Positions 26,244-33,009 of a DNA stretch of 34,587 nucleotides are shown here, piece after piece. Within the stretch, counting starts at the first letter, position 1. The number at the start of each line of letters is the position of its first letter. This DNA comes from Clostridiales bacterium. Lineage in GTDB: Bacteria; Bacillota; Clostridia; Oscillospirales; CAG-272. The notes under the pieces were generated by a model. It saw only the letters and a list, made by a program, of their open reading frames with translations. It had not been told where the DNA came from and did not search any database. A program made the position numbers and the translations under genes. Location: assembly GCA_918290775.1 (NCBI GenBank), contig CAKJZF010000088.1, forward strand, positions 1-34,587. The letters are read 5' to 3'.

Positions 26244-27359
26244 TTATTCGGCTTCTTCCTCGGCAAGCTCGATCGTTGCGGTCACAATGAAATTCTTGAC
26301 CGATTCAATGATCTTCTCGCATTGGGGTTTGTTGTCGTAGGATTCGCCGATGAAGCTCGGCGCGGAGCCGATGTTCTTCAGAACATAGCGGTAGTTGCCG
26401 AATTTGTCGCGATCTACAAAGAAATTACCAACGTAAGCGGCACGCTTGAAGGACTCGATACCGCGGCGGCAAGCCGCCTCGTTTGCAAAGTAACGGCTGG
26501 AGTAGAGAATTTGCGCGTTGTTGGCGAGCAGGTAGAAGCAATATTCGCCGGTCTCCTCGCAGGAGATTTCAAATTTGCCCTTTTTCTCCGCCTCCGCCTC
26601 GGCTTTTGCAACGGCATTCCAGTCGATGTCCCCGGGAACCTTCTTGGCGTTTTTTGCTTCCTCATAGGCGAGCAAAGCGTCTTTTTCGGGCTTAAAGGGA
26701 ATGATCCGGGCGTTGTTGGCAAAATTCTTAACCGACTCCGCGCATTTGGTGCATTGATCCTTGGTGGTATAGTTTTCACCGTAGTACTTGTTTGCGAAAA
26801 TGAAGCGATAGCGATTGTATTTGTCCGCTTTCACAACATAGTTTCCGCCGGCAACCGTCTTTTTGAAGGTCTTGATACCGTTCAGTGCACCGAGCAGGGT
26901 GGTGAAGCTGGGACTGTCAAACAGAACCTGACCGTTGTTTGCGACCAAGTAGAAATGATAGCCGTCAACCTCAAGCTCAAACTCATATTTGCCAACCGCT
27001 TTTGTACCGTTTGCCGCGATTTCGGCGTCTGCCTCGGCAATCGCCTGCTCAAACGCGGAAGAAACATCACTTTCCGTAGTAACAAAGAAGGGGCGGGCAG
27101 GCGCGGTGGTACGTTTGCGGGTTCCTTCTTTCGGAACCGATGTACCGGCAGACGAGCTTTTCTTCGGGGCGGGCTTCACGGTCGCCTTGGGTGCGGGAGC
27201 CGCTTTTTCGGCAGACTTCTCCTCTGCGATGGGTTTTTCTTCAGGAGCCGGAGCTTTGGCGGGAGCCGTCTCAACCTTGGCTTCCTGCGCGGGAGCTGCT
27301 TCCTTTTCCGGTTCTGCGACAGGGGTCTTTTTCTTCTTGAACAAACTGAATAATCCCAT
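26244..27359 (-). CDS. DUF1508 (YegP-like) repeat protein with Ala/Pro/Lys/Glu-rich N-terminal region
   Basis: A 371-residue cytoplasmic protein. The ATG at 27359 follows a perfect AAGGAGG. The longer open frame upstream runs through the promoter and is rejected. Residues 1-12 (GLFSLFKKKKTP) are basic. About 13-115 are low-complexity Ala/Pro/Glu/Lys. Two modules (about 145-245 and 270-371) each carry two YegP-type repeats, seen in YHFYLVANNGQVLFDSPSF and YCFYLLANNAQILYSSRYF, each followed by a second half such as NYVVKADKYNRYRF and NFFVDRDKFGNYRYVL. DUF1508 proteins are small beta-alpha-beta proteins without a firmly known role. Four repeats plus a long disordered head is unusual. The gene stands alone, with its own promoter and terminator. 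Confidence 0.85.
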   Translation of the reverse strand: MGLFSLFKKKKTPVAEPEKEAAPAQEAKVETAPAKAPAPEEKPIAEEKSAEKAAPAPKATVKPAPKKSSSAGTSVPKEGTRKRTTAPARPFFVTTESDVSSAFEQAIAEADAEIAANGTKAVGKYEFELEVDGYHFYLVANNGQVLFDSPSFTTLLGALNGIKTFKKTVAGGNYVVKADKYNRYRFIFANKYYGENYTTKDQCTKCAESVKNFANNARIIPFKPEKDALLAYEEAKNAKKVPGDIDWNAVAKAEAEAEKKGKFEISCEETGEYCFYLLANNAQILYSSRYFANEAACRRGIESFKRAAYVGNFFVDRDKFGNYRYVLKNIGSAPSFIGESYDNKPQCEKIIESVKNFIVTATIELAEEEAE

Positions 27360-27396
27360 AATTTCCTCCTTATGTGAGTAAATCTCTCCATCCTTT

Positions 27397-27425
27397 ATTC
27401 TATCACAATCGGATTTTGTTGTCAA
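27397..27425 (-). promoter_or_regulatory. Promoter of the DUF1508 gene
   Basis: On the minus strand TTGACA (27425-27420), 17 bases and TAGAAT (27402-27397) with a TGA extended element. The leader to the ATG at 27359 is about 30 nt. Confidence 0.75.
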
Positions 27426-27541
27426 CCGATTTTAAAAATTTTTTGTGTAATTTCTCATCGTAATTGCGTACCCTTTGAAACCGTTGCATTTACTTTGAGA
27501 ATTTACAAACAAAAAATTGACGAAAAAATTCAAACGAAGTA

Positions 27542-27570
27542 TTGACAAAAAGGAGGGATTGTGATATAAT
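27542..27570 (+). promoter_or_regulatory. Perfect consensus promoter of the tRNA cluster
   Basis: TTGACA (27542-27547), 17 bases, TATAAT (27565-27570) with TGA extended element. The start would be near 27577, about 20 nt upstream of tRNA-Gly. Confidence 0.85.
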
Positions 27571-27597
27571 AGGCAAGTACGCGAGGGTGTGCGCAAC

Positions 27598-27671
<74 letters not shown>

Positions 27672-27681
27672 AAGGGGAAGT

Positions 27682-27703
27682 GCTTCCCGCAAATGCGGGA
27701 AGC
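27682..27703 (+). other. Hairpin between tRNA-Gly and tRNA-Arg
   Basis: A perfect 9-bp stem GCTTCCCGC / GCGGGAAGC with an AAAT loop. The following sequence AGTTTCCTTG has few consecutive T, so it may be a partial attenuator or a processing signal rather than a full terminator. Confidence 0.45.
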
Positions 27704-27727
27704 AGTTTCCTTGCTTGTTGGAGGGAT

Positions 27728-27804
27728 GTGCCTTTAGCTCAGTCGGATAGAGCAACTGCCTTCTAAGCAGTAGGTCGAGGGTTCGAATCCCCCAAGGCAC
27801 GCCA
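27728..27804 (+). tRNA. tRNA-Arg(TCT)
   Basis: Acceptor GTGCCTT pairs with AAGGCAC (27794-27800), and discriminator G and encoded CCA follow. Anticodon stem ACTGC/GCAGT has loop CTTCTAA, anticodon TCT at 27762-27764. The T-loop GTTCGAATC is standard. Confidence 0.97.
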
Positions 27805-27815
27805 CCCGCAAATAC

Positions 27816-27893
27816 GGAGGGATTAGCACAGTTGGTTAGCGCGTCAGGTTGTGGCCCTGAAGGTCGTGGGTTCGAATCCCATATCTCTCCCCA
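27816..27893 (+). tRNA. tRNA-His(GTG)
   Basis: Acceptor GAGGGAT (27817-27823) pairs with ATCTCTC (27883-27889) with one G-U pair. The extra G at -1 (27816) faces discriminator C73 (27890), the identity pair of histidine tRNAs. Anticodon GTG is at 27851-27853 within loop TTGTGGC. CCA is encoded at 27891-27893. Confidence 0.97.
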
Positions 27894-27898
27894 ATACC

Positions 27899-27939
27899 GT
27901 GGATTTGTGTATATTTTACACAAATCCACTTTCTTTTTG
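27899..27939 (+). terminator. Terminator of the tRNA cluster
   Basis: A perfect 13-bp stem (27899-27911 with 27917-27929) with loop TATTT, followed by TTTCTTTTTG. It lies 5 bases after the CCA of tRNA-His. Confidence 0.85.
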
Positions 27940-28019
27940 CCATAATTATTGTTGCATATATACAAATAAAAATTGAAATAGTCAAATAAAATCAAATAAA
28001 GTAAAATAAAATCAAAAAC

Positions 28020-28042
28020 TTTGTACCTAATTTTGTACCTAA
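28020..28042. repeat. Tandem GTACC-containing direct repeat next to tRNA-His
   Basis: TTTGTACCTAA occurs twice with a 12-bp period (28020-28030 and 28032-28042) at the end of an AT-rich stretch full of AAATAAA motifs. Such short tandem sites close to a tRNA 3' end resemble integrase arm sites at the edge of an integrated element. No integrase gene or second att copy is visible here. Confidence 0.45.
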
Positions 28043-28059
28043 TTTTTCAAAAAGAAAAA

Positions 28060-28083
28060 GAGCCGAGACGATTGCCTCGGCTC
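28060..28083 (-). terminator. Terminator of the leftward phage-type gene
   Basis: Stem GAGCCGAG / CTCGGCTC (28060-28067 with 28076-28083). Read leftward it is followed by TTTTTCTTTTTG. It begins about 20 bases after the stop of the gene ending at 28103. Confidence 0.8.
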
Positions 28084-28102
28084 TCCCCCTTTCGGGATTG
28101 AA

Positions 28103-30724
28103 TTACATCTGCTCCATCTTGGAGATCAAGTGTTGGATTTCCTCGCGGGTGCGGTCGTCGGGTGCGCTTTCCATCATTTCGCGCAACTCGGAGATCATTT
28201 CATCGTTTCGGGAATACCCGTCCTCGCGGGAGTATCTGCCCATGCTGTCCCGTCTGCGTCTGTAAGACGATCCACCATCCGCGCGGCTCATATTATACGA
28301 ACCGCCGCGTCTGGACATTCCTCTGGCGTAGGAACCCCGATACGATTCTCCCTCATAAGACCCGCCATTCGCTCTGCTGTACAAGTCCATTTCTTGCAAG
28401 AAAATATCCGCATCGTTCACAGCATCGATTTTTTCGCCGATTTCGTCAAAAGCGTCTGTGAGTTGATCCGCAGATACAGCACGAGCGTCTCCGTCTTTTG
28501 CCGCCCATTGGAGCGCGTAGCCCTGCCATTTATTATCTTTCGTATATTTGACGTCGCCTTTGATGTGATCAAACTTGATCCGATGGCGGTAATCGCTCAT
28601 GATTTCAACGATCCGCTTTGCGCGCTCGATGTTTTCGGCGTCCTGCTCGGCAAAGATAGAATAGGTTTCTTCCAATACGGTGCGGTCAATGATCTGCTTT
28701 GCAATATCATTCGCAACCGCGCGTTGGTAGTCCTTGTTTTGCGTTCTGTTCAACTTATAGAACAGTTCGTCAATGATCGCGCCCTTGCCTTTGATCGTGC
28801 CTTTCAGCGTGGAATACTCATCGCCAAATACAAGGTTGGATTCAGTGATAACATCAATCGCGGCTTTTGCCAACTTCTTGGAATACACGCGTTCTCCCGT
28901 GTTGTTCGCCGCTACTTTCGCGTTCTGACCACGGGAAAAACGGAGTTCTTTTGTCCCGTCAGAATAGGTTATTTCTTGGCTTCCGTCTTCGTTGAAGTGG
29001 TAGGCGATTGCTCTTTTTTTGCCTTTTCGTACAACGCTGTCAGTCTCCGCACCACTTCCTCCTCGCTGTAATCCGATTCTGTCGTTATCGATGACATTTT
29101 TCGTGCCGTTTCTTTGTCCATTCCATTGAGTTTGGAAATCAATCGAATTGTATCGTCTGAAAAACTCTCCAATCTCCGGCTGTATGCCTCTCCGCTCACT
29201 CGCATATAATTCTCTCCTCTTTTCGTCCAATTCCATTCCAACCGCATCGATCTCGATCACGCTGGAAATAAAGGGATTTGTGATTGTTCCGTGCATAAAC
29301 GCAATTTTCTGTCCGATTTCGCCGATCTCTATCATGTATTCACCGGACTTGGTTTTCGGGAAAACGATTTTGCGTTTTACGGCATCCGCAAATTTCGACC
29401 GCAATTCCTCGCTCTCGCTCGCCGAAATAATGTCGTTCGCACGTGCCCAACCATAGTCATTATACTGCTTTTGCGTATAATTGTCAATACTGCCGCCGAG
29501 CGAAAACCGAATATCGCTGTTCTGCTCGTTGAACCGCTCGGAGAGGGGAATCACGTTTCCGTCGTCATCGTAGGTTACAGGGTCGGCGGATTTGATTTGG
29601 TTGGAATTGAAAGCGATAAATTCCTCGTCGGAGTTGTTGACTCCGTCGTAGCCCATACGCTCCAAATCTTCTCTCGCTTTTATCCCGGCGTAGTTTTCCC
29701 CTTTATGGGAGTTCAAAACCCGATAGGATTTTCCCTCGCTTGCAGGATTTGCAATGTTCAGATAAAAAGCACGAACATTCTTTCCATAACCTTTTGCGTC
29801 GATTTCCCACGGGCTGAAAAACATTCCCTGAATATCCATACCGCTACGACCTTTTGTTTTGTCAAATACGGTAAAGTCAGAATCTGTCCCGTGATACACT
29901 TTCAAAAGATTTCCATTTTCATCCCGGATCTTACTTTTTGCAAATGCCCGTTTTGCCGCCTCTTCCACCATCTTCTGCGCGGTCTCCATGTCGCCTTTCT
30001 GCACCGCTGAAAGGTAGCGGTTGTCCTCGGCGGTAGGCGTTGCGGCGCGGGATAACCTTATGTTCTGCTGATTTTCTCCGCTTTCGACATACATCTCCCG
30101 AAGTTTCTTTACGATTTCATCTATTTCTTTTTGTGTTTCTCTATAATTCTCCCTAACTCGTCCATTATCTCTTGTTCCGTTGCTTCTTTGTTCCGAATCA
30201 GAAATGCTATCATCTCTGCTTTTTGATCGTTTGTTTTCAAGAATAGAAACACGATCTTCCTGTCCTCTATGCTCAATGGCGTCAAGGTCAGCCCATATTC
30301 CAGTAAGTCTTCGATTGTTACTCTTTTCTCTGTCATTTTCAAAACTCCTCCCTGCAAGCACTTCTTTTGAATTTGAGCTAATGTAATCTATAACGCTACC
30401 TTGCATATATCCATTTGCCTTAAAAATATAAATGCGATCAAGACACTTAATGGATATTGTTTTTGTAGTATTGCTTTTCATCCCGTTTGTTTGTTTTGAT
30501 AAACTCAATGAAAAGTCGTGTCGATCTCTTGGAGCAACATCGCGGATAAACTCATCGCTTGCGGTATATAACTCATCGCTTTTATTATACCTCACCTCGT
30601 CCTGCTTGTCAACCGCTTCGCCATCTTTTTCCTCCGGCTCGCGCACGGAAACGACCTTGCCGTCGCGGTAAGTGTAACCTTTCTCGGCAAGGGCGTTCAA
30701 AAGCATACCTTCCACTCTCTCCAC
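28103..30724 (-). CDS. Polyvalent phage/mobile-element protein with ADP-ribosyltransferase-like domain, 5' end damaged
   Basis: An 873-residue frame from a GTG at 30724. Coding-like sequence continues upstream to a stop at 30923-30925 without an ATG (including SAQAVGEILGGNEEIIEKY), so the true 5' end appears lost. About residues 275-400 match the ADP-ribosyltransferase-like domain of polyvalent proteins (KVYHGTDSDFTVFD, GMFFSPWEIDAKGYGK, IKSADPVTYDDDGNVIPLSERF). About 405-525 is a second recurring module (NDYGWARANDII, SGEYMIEIGE, ERRGIQPEIGEFFRRY). About 630-790 is a helical associated domain. The last 90 residues or so (Ser/Tyr/Gly/Arg-rich, then a short helical end) resemble a separate small phage protein, suggesting fusion. 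Residues about 122-200 are Arg/Ser/Asp-rich and overlap a better-looking small gene. These proteins are usually injected or counter-defence factors; activity here is unproven. Confidence 0.6.
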   Translation of the reverse strand: MERVEGMLLNALAEKGYTYRDGKVVSVREPEEKDGEAVDKQDEVRYNKSDELYTASDEFIRDVAPRDRHDFSLSLSKQTNGMKSNTTKTISIKCLDRIYIFKANGYMQGSVIDYISSNSKEVLAGRSFENDREKSNNRRLTGIWADLDAIEHRGQEDRVSILENKRSKSRDDSISDSEQRSNGTRDNGRVRENYRETQKEIDEIVKKLREMYVESGENQQNIRLSRAATPTAEDNRYLSAVQKGDMETAQKMVEEAAKRAFAKSKIRDENGNLLKVYHGTDSDFTVFDKTKGRSGMDIQGMFFSPWEIDAKGYGKNVRAFYLNIANPASEGKSYRVLNSHKGENYAGIKAREDLERMGYDGVNNSDEEFIAFNSNQIKSADPVTYDDDGNVIPLSERFNEQNSDIRFSLGGSIDNYTQKQYNDYGWARANDIISASESEELRSKFADAVKRKIVFPKTKSGEYMIEIGEIGQKIAFMHGTITNPFISSVIEIDAVGMELDEKRRELYASERRGIQPEIGEFFRRYNSIDFQTQWNGQRNGTKNVIDNDRIGLQRGGSGAETDSVVRKGKKRAIAYHFNEDGSQEITYSDGTKELRFSRGQNAKVAANNTGERVYSKKLAKAAIDVITESNLVFGDEYSTLKGTIKGKGAIIDELFYKLNRTQNKDYQRAVANDIAKQIIDRTVLEETYSIFAEQDAENIERAKRIVEIMSDYRHRIKFDHIKGDVKYTKDNKWQGYALQWAAKDGDARAVSADQLTDAFDEIGEKIDAVNDADIFLQEMDLYSRANGGSYEGESYRGSYARGMSRRGGSYNMSRADGGSSYRRRRDSMGRYSREDGYSRNDEMISELREMMESAPDDRTREEIQHLISKMEQM
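30121..30336 (-). CDS. Small 71-residue protein nested in another frame of the phage-type gene
   Basis: The ATG at 30336 is preceded by GGGAGGAG with about nine bases spacing, the best ribosome site in this part of the window. The product (MTEKRVTIEDLLEYGLTLTP to EIIEKHKKK-like end) is hydrophilic and helical, with alternating Leu/Ile and charged residues, and has AT-rich second codon positions as real genes do. In the same stretch the large frame is an Arg/Ser/Asn/Asp-rich filler with AT-rich third positions, as expected of a shadow. I cannot name its family; small phage accessory proteins of this kind are common. Either the large frame reads through a lost gene boundary here, or the two genuinely overlap. 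Confidence 0.5.
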   Translation of the reverse strand: MTEKRVTIEDLLEYGLTLTPLSIEDRKIVFLFLKTNDQKAEMIAFLIRNKEATEQEIMDELGRIIEKHKKK

Positions 30725-30888
30725 GCGGGCGCGCTCCGCTTTCGCTTCTTTGCTGTTCGCCCTGGACAGGGCTTTCTTGATCTTCTGAAAAACTCCAAGG
30801 ATCTTTTCTGCGGCGGTCTTGTTGCTTGCGTATTTCTCGATAATCTCTTCGTTTCCGCCGAGAATTTCTCCAACCGCTTGCGCGGAAC

Positions 30889-30980
30889 GTGATGTTTGTC
30901 TTTGGCAAGTGGAAAAAATACATTACATCACTTTTGCCGCTTGCGGCAAAAACATCACTACGGCATAGCCGTAACATCAC
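30889..30980. repeat. 92-bp hairpin array with ACATCAC spacers and GTGATGTT inverted ends
   Basis: ACATCAC occurs at 30925-30931, 30952-30958 and 30974-30980, and inverted (GTGATGT) at 30889-30895. Between the direct copies lie small perfect palindromes with different sequences: TTTTGCCGC-TT-GCGGCAAAA (30932-30951) and TACGGC-ATA-GCCGTA (30959-30973). The outermost copies give 8-bp inverted ends GTGATGTT. The array abuts the broken 5' end of the phage-type gene. It codes for nothing recognisable. It could be a small mobile repeat or a recombination target. Confidence 0.55.
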
Positions 30981-31045
30981 TTGGGCGCAAAGATAAAGAA
31001 ATCGACAAATCGTGATTGGACGATCCGACAGCAACAGCAAGTTGC

Positions 31046-31074
31046 TTGTCAAAGCAAACCATTTATGATAAAAT
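31046..31074 (+). promoter_or_regulatory. Promoter of the XRE/zinc-ribbon gene
   Basis: TTGTCA (31046-31051), 17 bases, TAAAAT (31069-31074), preceded by TGA at the extended -10 position. The start would be near 31081, with a short leader to the ATG at 31104. Confidence 0.65.
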
Positions 31075-31103
31075 ATAATTACAACTGACAAGGTGGTGAT
31101 TAT

Positions 31104-31763
31104 ATGGAAACGAAGAACGTTATTTTACAACTCAGAACCCAAAAAGGTCTTTCACAAGAGGAGCTTGCGGCAAAGGTATTTGTCACAAGACAAGCTGTTT
31201 CACGCTGGGAAACCGGCGAAACGATACCGAATATTGATACGCTCCAACTTCTTTCAAAACTGTTTGACGTGTCGATCAATACGCTCCTCGGTTCTCCGAG
31301 AAAGTTAGTGTGCCAATGCTGCGGAATGCCTCTTGAGGACTGCAATATGAGCCGTGAAACCGATGGCAATTTCAATGAGGATTATTGCAAATGGTGTTAC
31401 GCAGATGGTGAATATACACTCGATATTTGGAAACGATACGTTGAAGTTGGTGGAAAAGAAAAGTTTGAAGAATTCAAGAAGCAGTTAATTGGCGAATTTA
31501 ACACACTTTTGCATATCGAAGGATTACCAAAGGTTGAGGATCTGAACGTGCTGTCGGGTGAATTTATCAATATGGAATACACGCTTCCAAACGGAGAAAA
31601 AGTAAAATTTCTCGACGATAAGCAGACCTATCTCGGCAGCCAACTTGAAAGCGAATTCGGCGGAAGATGTTTTGGAATTGCTGCGAATATGGACTTCCTT
31701 CTCGTATGCTCGTATGAGGAAAACGGTGAGAATCCTGAACTTGTGATTTATAAAAAGAGATAA
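31104..31763 (+). CDS. XRE-family transcriptional regulator fused to a zinc ribbon
   Basis: A 219-residue protein. Residues about 5-60 are a Cro/CI-type helix-turn-helix (LRTQKGLSQEELAAKVFVTR, QAVSRWETGETIPNIDTL). A zinc-ribbon domain follows, with cysteines at about 70, 72, 73, 95 and 98 (CQCCGMPLED and YCKWCYADGE). The last 75 residues or so form an extra mixed domain with GGRCFGIAANMDFLLVCSYEE that I do not recognise. HTH plus zinc-ribbon proteins occur widely in Clostridia as small regulators, often sensing an unknown ligand or metal. The C-terminal addition is longer than I expect for the family. AGGTGGTG precedes the ATG. The gene is monocistronic, between the hairpin array and a strong terminator, and may have come with the adjacent mobile DNA. 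Confidence 0.85.
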   Translation: METKNVILQLRTQKGLSQEELAAKVFVTRQAVSRWETGETIPNIDTLQLLSKLFDVSINTLLGSPRKLVCQCCGMPLEDCNMSRETDGNFNEDYCKWCYADGEYTLDIWKRYVEVGGKEKFEEFKKQLIGEFNTLLHIEGLPKVEDLNVLSGEFINMEYTLPNGEKVKFLDDKQTYLGSQLESEFGGRCFGIAANMDFLLVCSYEENGENPELVIYKKR

Positions 31764-31792
31764 TCAATGGCAAAAACGAAAAAGATCGCGGC

Positions 31793-31861
31793 AAAATCCC
31801 GGGTTCCCATCCGGGATTTTGAGGGGGCTGTAAAAAACGAGTTTTTTTACAGCCCCCTTTT
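31793..31861 (+). terminator. Double hairpin terminator
   Basis: The first stem AAAATCCCGG / CCGGGATTTT (31793-31802 with 31811-31820) is followed by a second 15-bp stem (31823-31837 with 31843-31857) whose arms contain A6/T6 runs and which ends in TTTT. The second hairpin can act on both strands. Confidence 0.85.
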
Positions 31862-31911
31862 CCTATCCCGGGAAAAATTGCAAAAAAAGAGGACAAAAAA
31901 CGCATGGGTGA

Positions 31912-31940
31912 TTGACAGGAGAAAATATTTGGGGTATAAT
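31912..31940 (+). promoter_or_regulatory. Perfect consensus promoter of the DUF1858 gene
   Basis: TTGACA (31912-31917), 17 bases, TATAAT (31935-31940). The short leader contains a hairpin GGGCGA-GATA-TCGCCC (31970-31985) that ends just two bases before the AAAGGAG ribosome site, so folding could influence translation. Confidence 0.8.
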
Positions 31941-32004
31941 ATAGTGGAAGATCAGTTTTGACTTCACAGGGGCGAGATATCGCCCGGAAAGGAGTTTTCA
32001 TACC

Positions 32005-32211
32005 ATGCAGATCACCAAACAGTCCATCATCGGGGATATTCTCGACTATGAGCCCGAGACCGCGCAGTTTTTCTTCGCGATCGGAATGCATTGCCTCGGC
32101 TGTCCCGCGTCGCGCGGTGAGTCGGTGGAGGACGCTTGCGCCGTCCACGGGACCGATGCCGACGCGCTGATCGAGCAGATCAACGCGTTTATTGCCCAAA
32201 AAGGCAAATAA
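32005..32211 (+). CDS. DUF1858 domain-containing protein
   Basis: A 68-residue cytoplasmic protein that is all domain. It has the family pattern with the helical start ITKQSIIGDILDYEPETAQFF and the conserved GMHCLGCPAS, a CxxC pair at about residues 30-33. Such domains occur alone or fused to redox and iron-sulfur proteins in anaerobes and are annotated as hybrid-cluster-protein-associated disulfide domains, so a thiol/disulfide or metal-related role is plausible but not proven. The ATG has an AAAGGAG site at 31988-31994. A consensus promoter and a terminator bracket it as a single-gene unit. Confidence 0.9.
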   Translation: MQITKQSIIGDILDYEPETAQFFFAIGMHCLGCPASRGESVEDACAVHGTDADALIEQINAFIAQKGK

Positions 32212-32225
32212 GCTCGTCAACATTT

Positions 32226-32261
32226 CGGGCAGGTGTGTGCCTGCCCGCTGTTGTCTTTTTT
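32226..32261 (+). terminator. Terminator after the DUF1858 gene
   Basis: Stem CGGGCAGG / CCTGCCCG (32226-32233 with 32240-32247) with loop TGTGTG, then CTGTTGTCTTTTTT. It starts 15 bases past the stop. A smaller CGGAG/CTCCG stem around a T run follows at 32262-32278. Confidence 0.85.
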
Positions 32262-32304
32262 CGGAGTTTTTTTCTCCGTGAACCATATCACCGGGAGGTA
32301 GGCT

Positions 32305-33009
32305 ATGGCAGGTTTGAAACGCCCGAACAACCGTTTGTTGAGCGCAGTTCCTTATGTGCGTCAAGGTGCTGTTGTGGCGGATGTCGGAACCGACCATGCC
32401 TATCTCCCGATTTTTCTTCTGCAGCAGGAAATCGCGTCGCGTGCCGTTGCCTGCGACATTGCCGAGGGTCCCATCCGCCGCGCACGGGAAAACATCGCCG
32501 CATCCGGCTTGACCGATCGGATGGATACGCTTCTGACCGACGGTCTGCACGGCGTTGAGCCGTTTTGTCCCGATCATGTCATCCTCTTCGGCATGGGTGG
32601 GGAACTGATCGTGAAAATCCTCTCGGAAGCTCCTTGGGTGCGGTCGCCGGACGTTCGGTTGATTCTTCAACCGATGTCCCGCGCCGAAATTCTGCGGGCA
32701 TACCTTTGGGAGAACGGCTTTGGAACCGTCGGCGAAACTTTGACGCGCGACGATGGGCGGATCTATCAGACGATCTGTTCCGAATGGCGCGGTGAAACGA
32801 TTCCGTTCACCCAAACCGATTGCCTGATCGGAAAACCGCAGGACAATGGCGCGTCGCCGCTCTACGAAGCATTTCTCAAACAGAAGATTCAAACGCAAAT
32901 CAACATTCTGCGGGGAAGATCAATGTCAAAACAGGCAGATCTCTCCGCCGATGAAACCATTCTGCACGCGCTGGAAGAGCGCTTGCGCGAAATCGGAGGC
33001 AACGGATGA
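32305..33009 (+). CDS. trmK: tRNA (adenine(22)-N(1))-methyltransferase
   Basis: TrmK methylates N1 of adenine 22 in tRNA using S-adenosylmethionine. The 234 residues match the family length. SAM motif I VVADVGTDHAYLPIFLL is at about residues 28-44, followed by VACDIAEGPIRRARENI, then GMGGELIVKIL near 95-105 and LILQPMSRAEILRAYLWENGF, all typical of TrmK (YqfN/COG2384). The C-terminal 60 residues are helical, as in the known structure. GGGAGG precedes the ATG. It overlaps the start of the Nif3-like gene by four bases (ATGA), the same gene pair found in Bacillus (yqfN-yqfO), which supports the assignment. Confidence 0.95.
   Translation: MAGLKRPNNRLLSAVPYVRQGAVVADVGTDHAYLPIFLLQQEIASRAVACDIAEGPIRRARENIAASGLTDRMDTLLTDGLHGVEPFCPDHVILFGMGGELIVKILSEAPWVRSPDVRLILQPMSRAEILRAYLWENGFGTVGETLTRDDGRIYQTICSEWRGETIPFTQTDCLIGKPQDNGASPLYEAFLKQKIQTQINILRGRSMSKQADLSADETILHALEERLREIGGNG

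Noticed and set aside
28969..29247. A 92-codon leftward frame inside the phage-type gene
   Set aside because: It looks fairly protein-like, but the large frame here carries a recurring phage module (YHFNEDGSQEITYSDGTKE) and no good ribosome site precedes the small frame.
30889..30980. CRISPR array interpretation of the ACATCAC repeats
   Set aside because: The constant unit is only seven bases, the intervening segments are palindromes of differing length, and no cas genes are present.
30609..31091. A 160-codon leftward frame over the hairpin array
   Set aside because: It is a different-frame shadow of the broken phage-type gene, with extreme Arg/Ser content.
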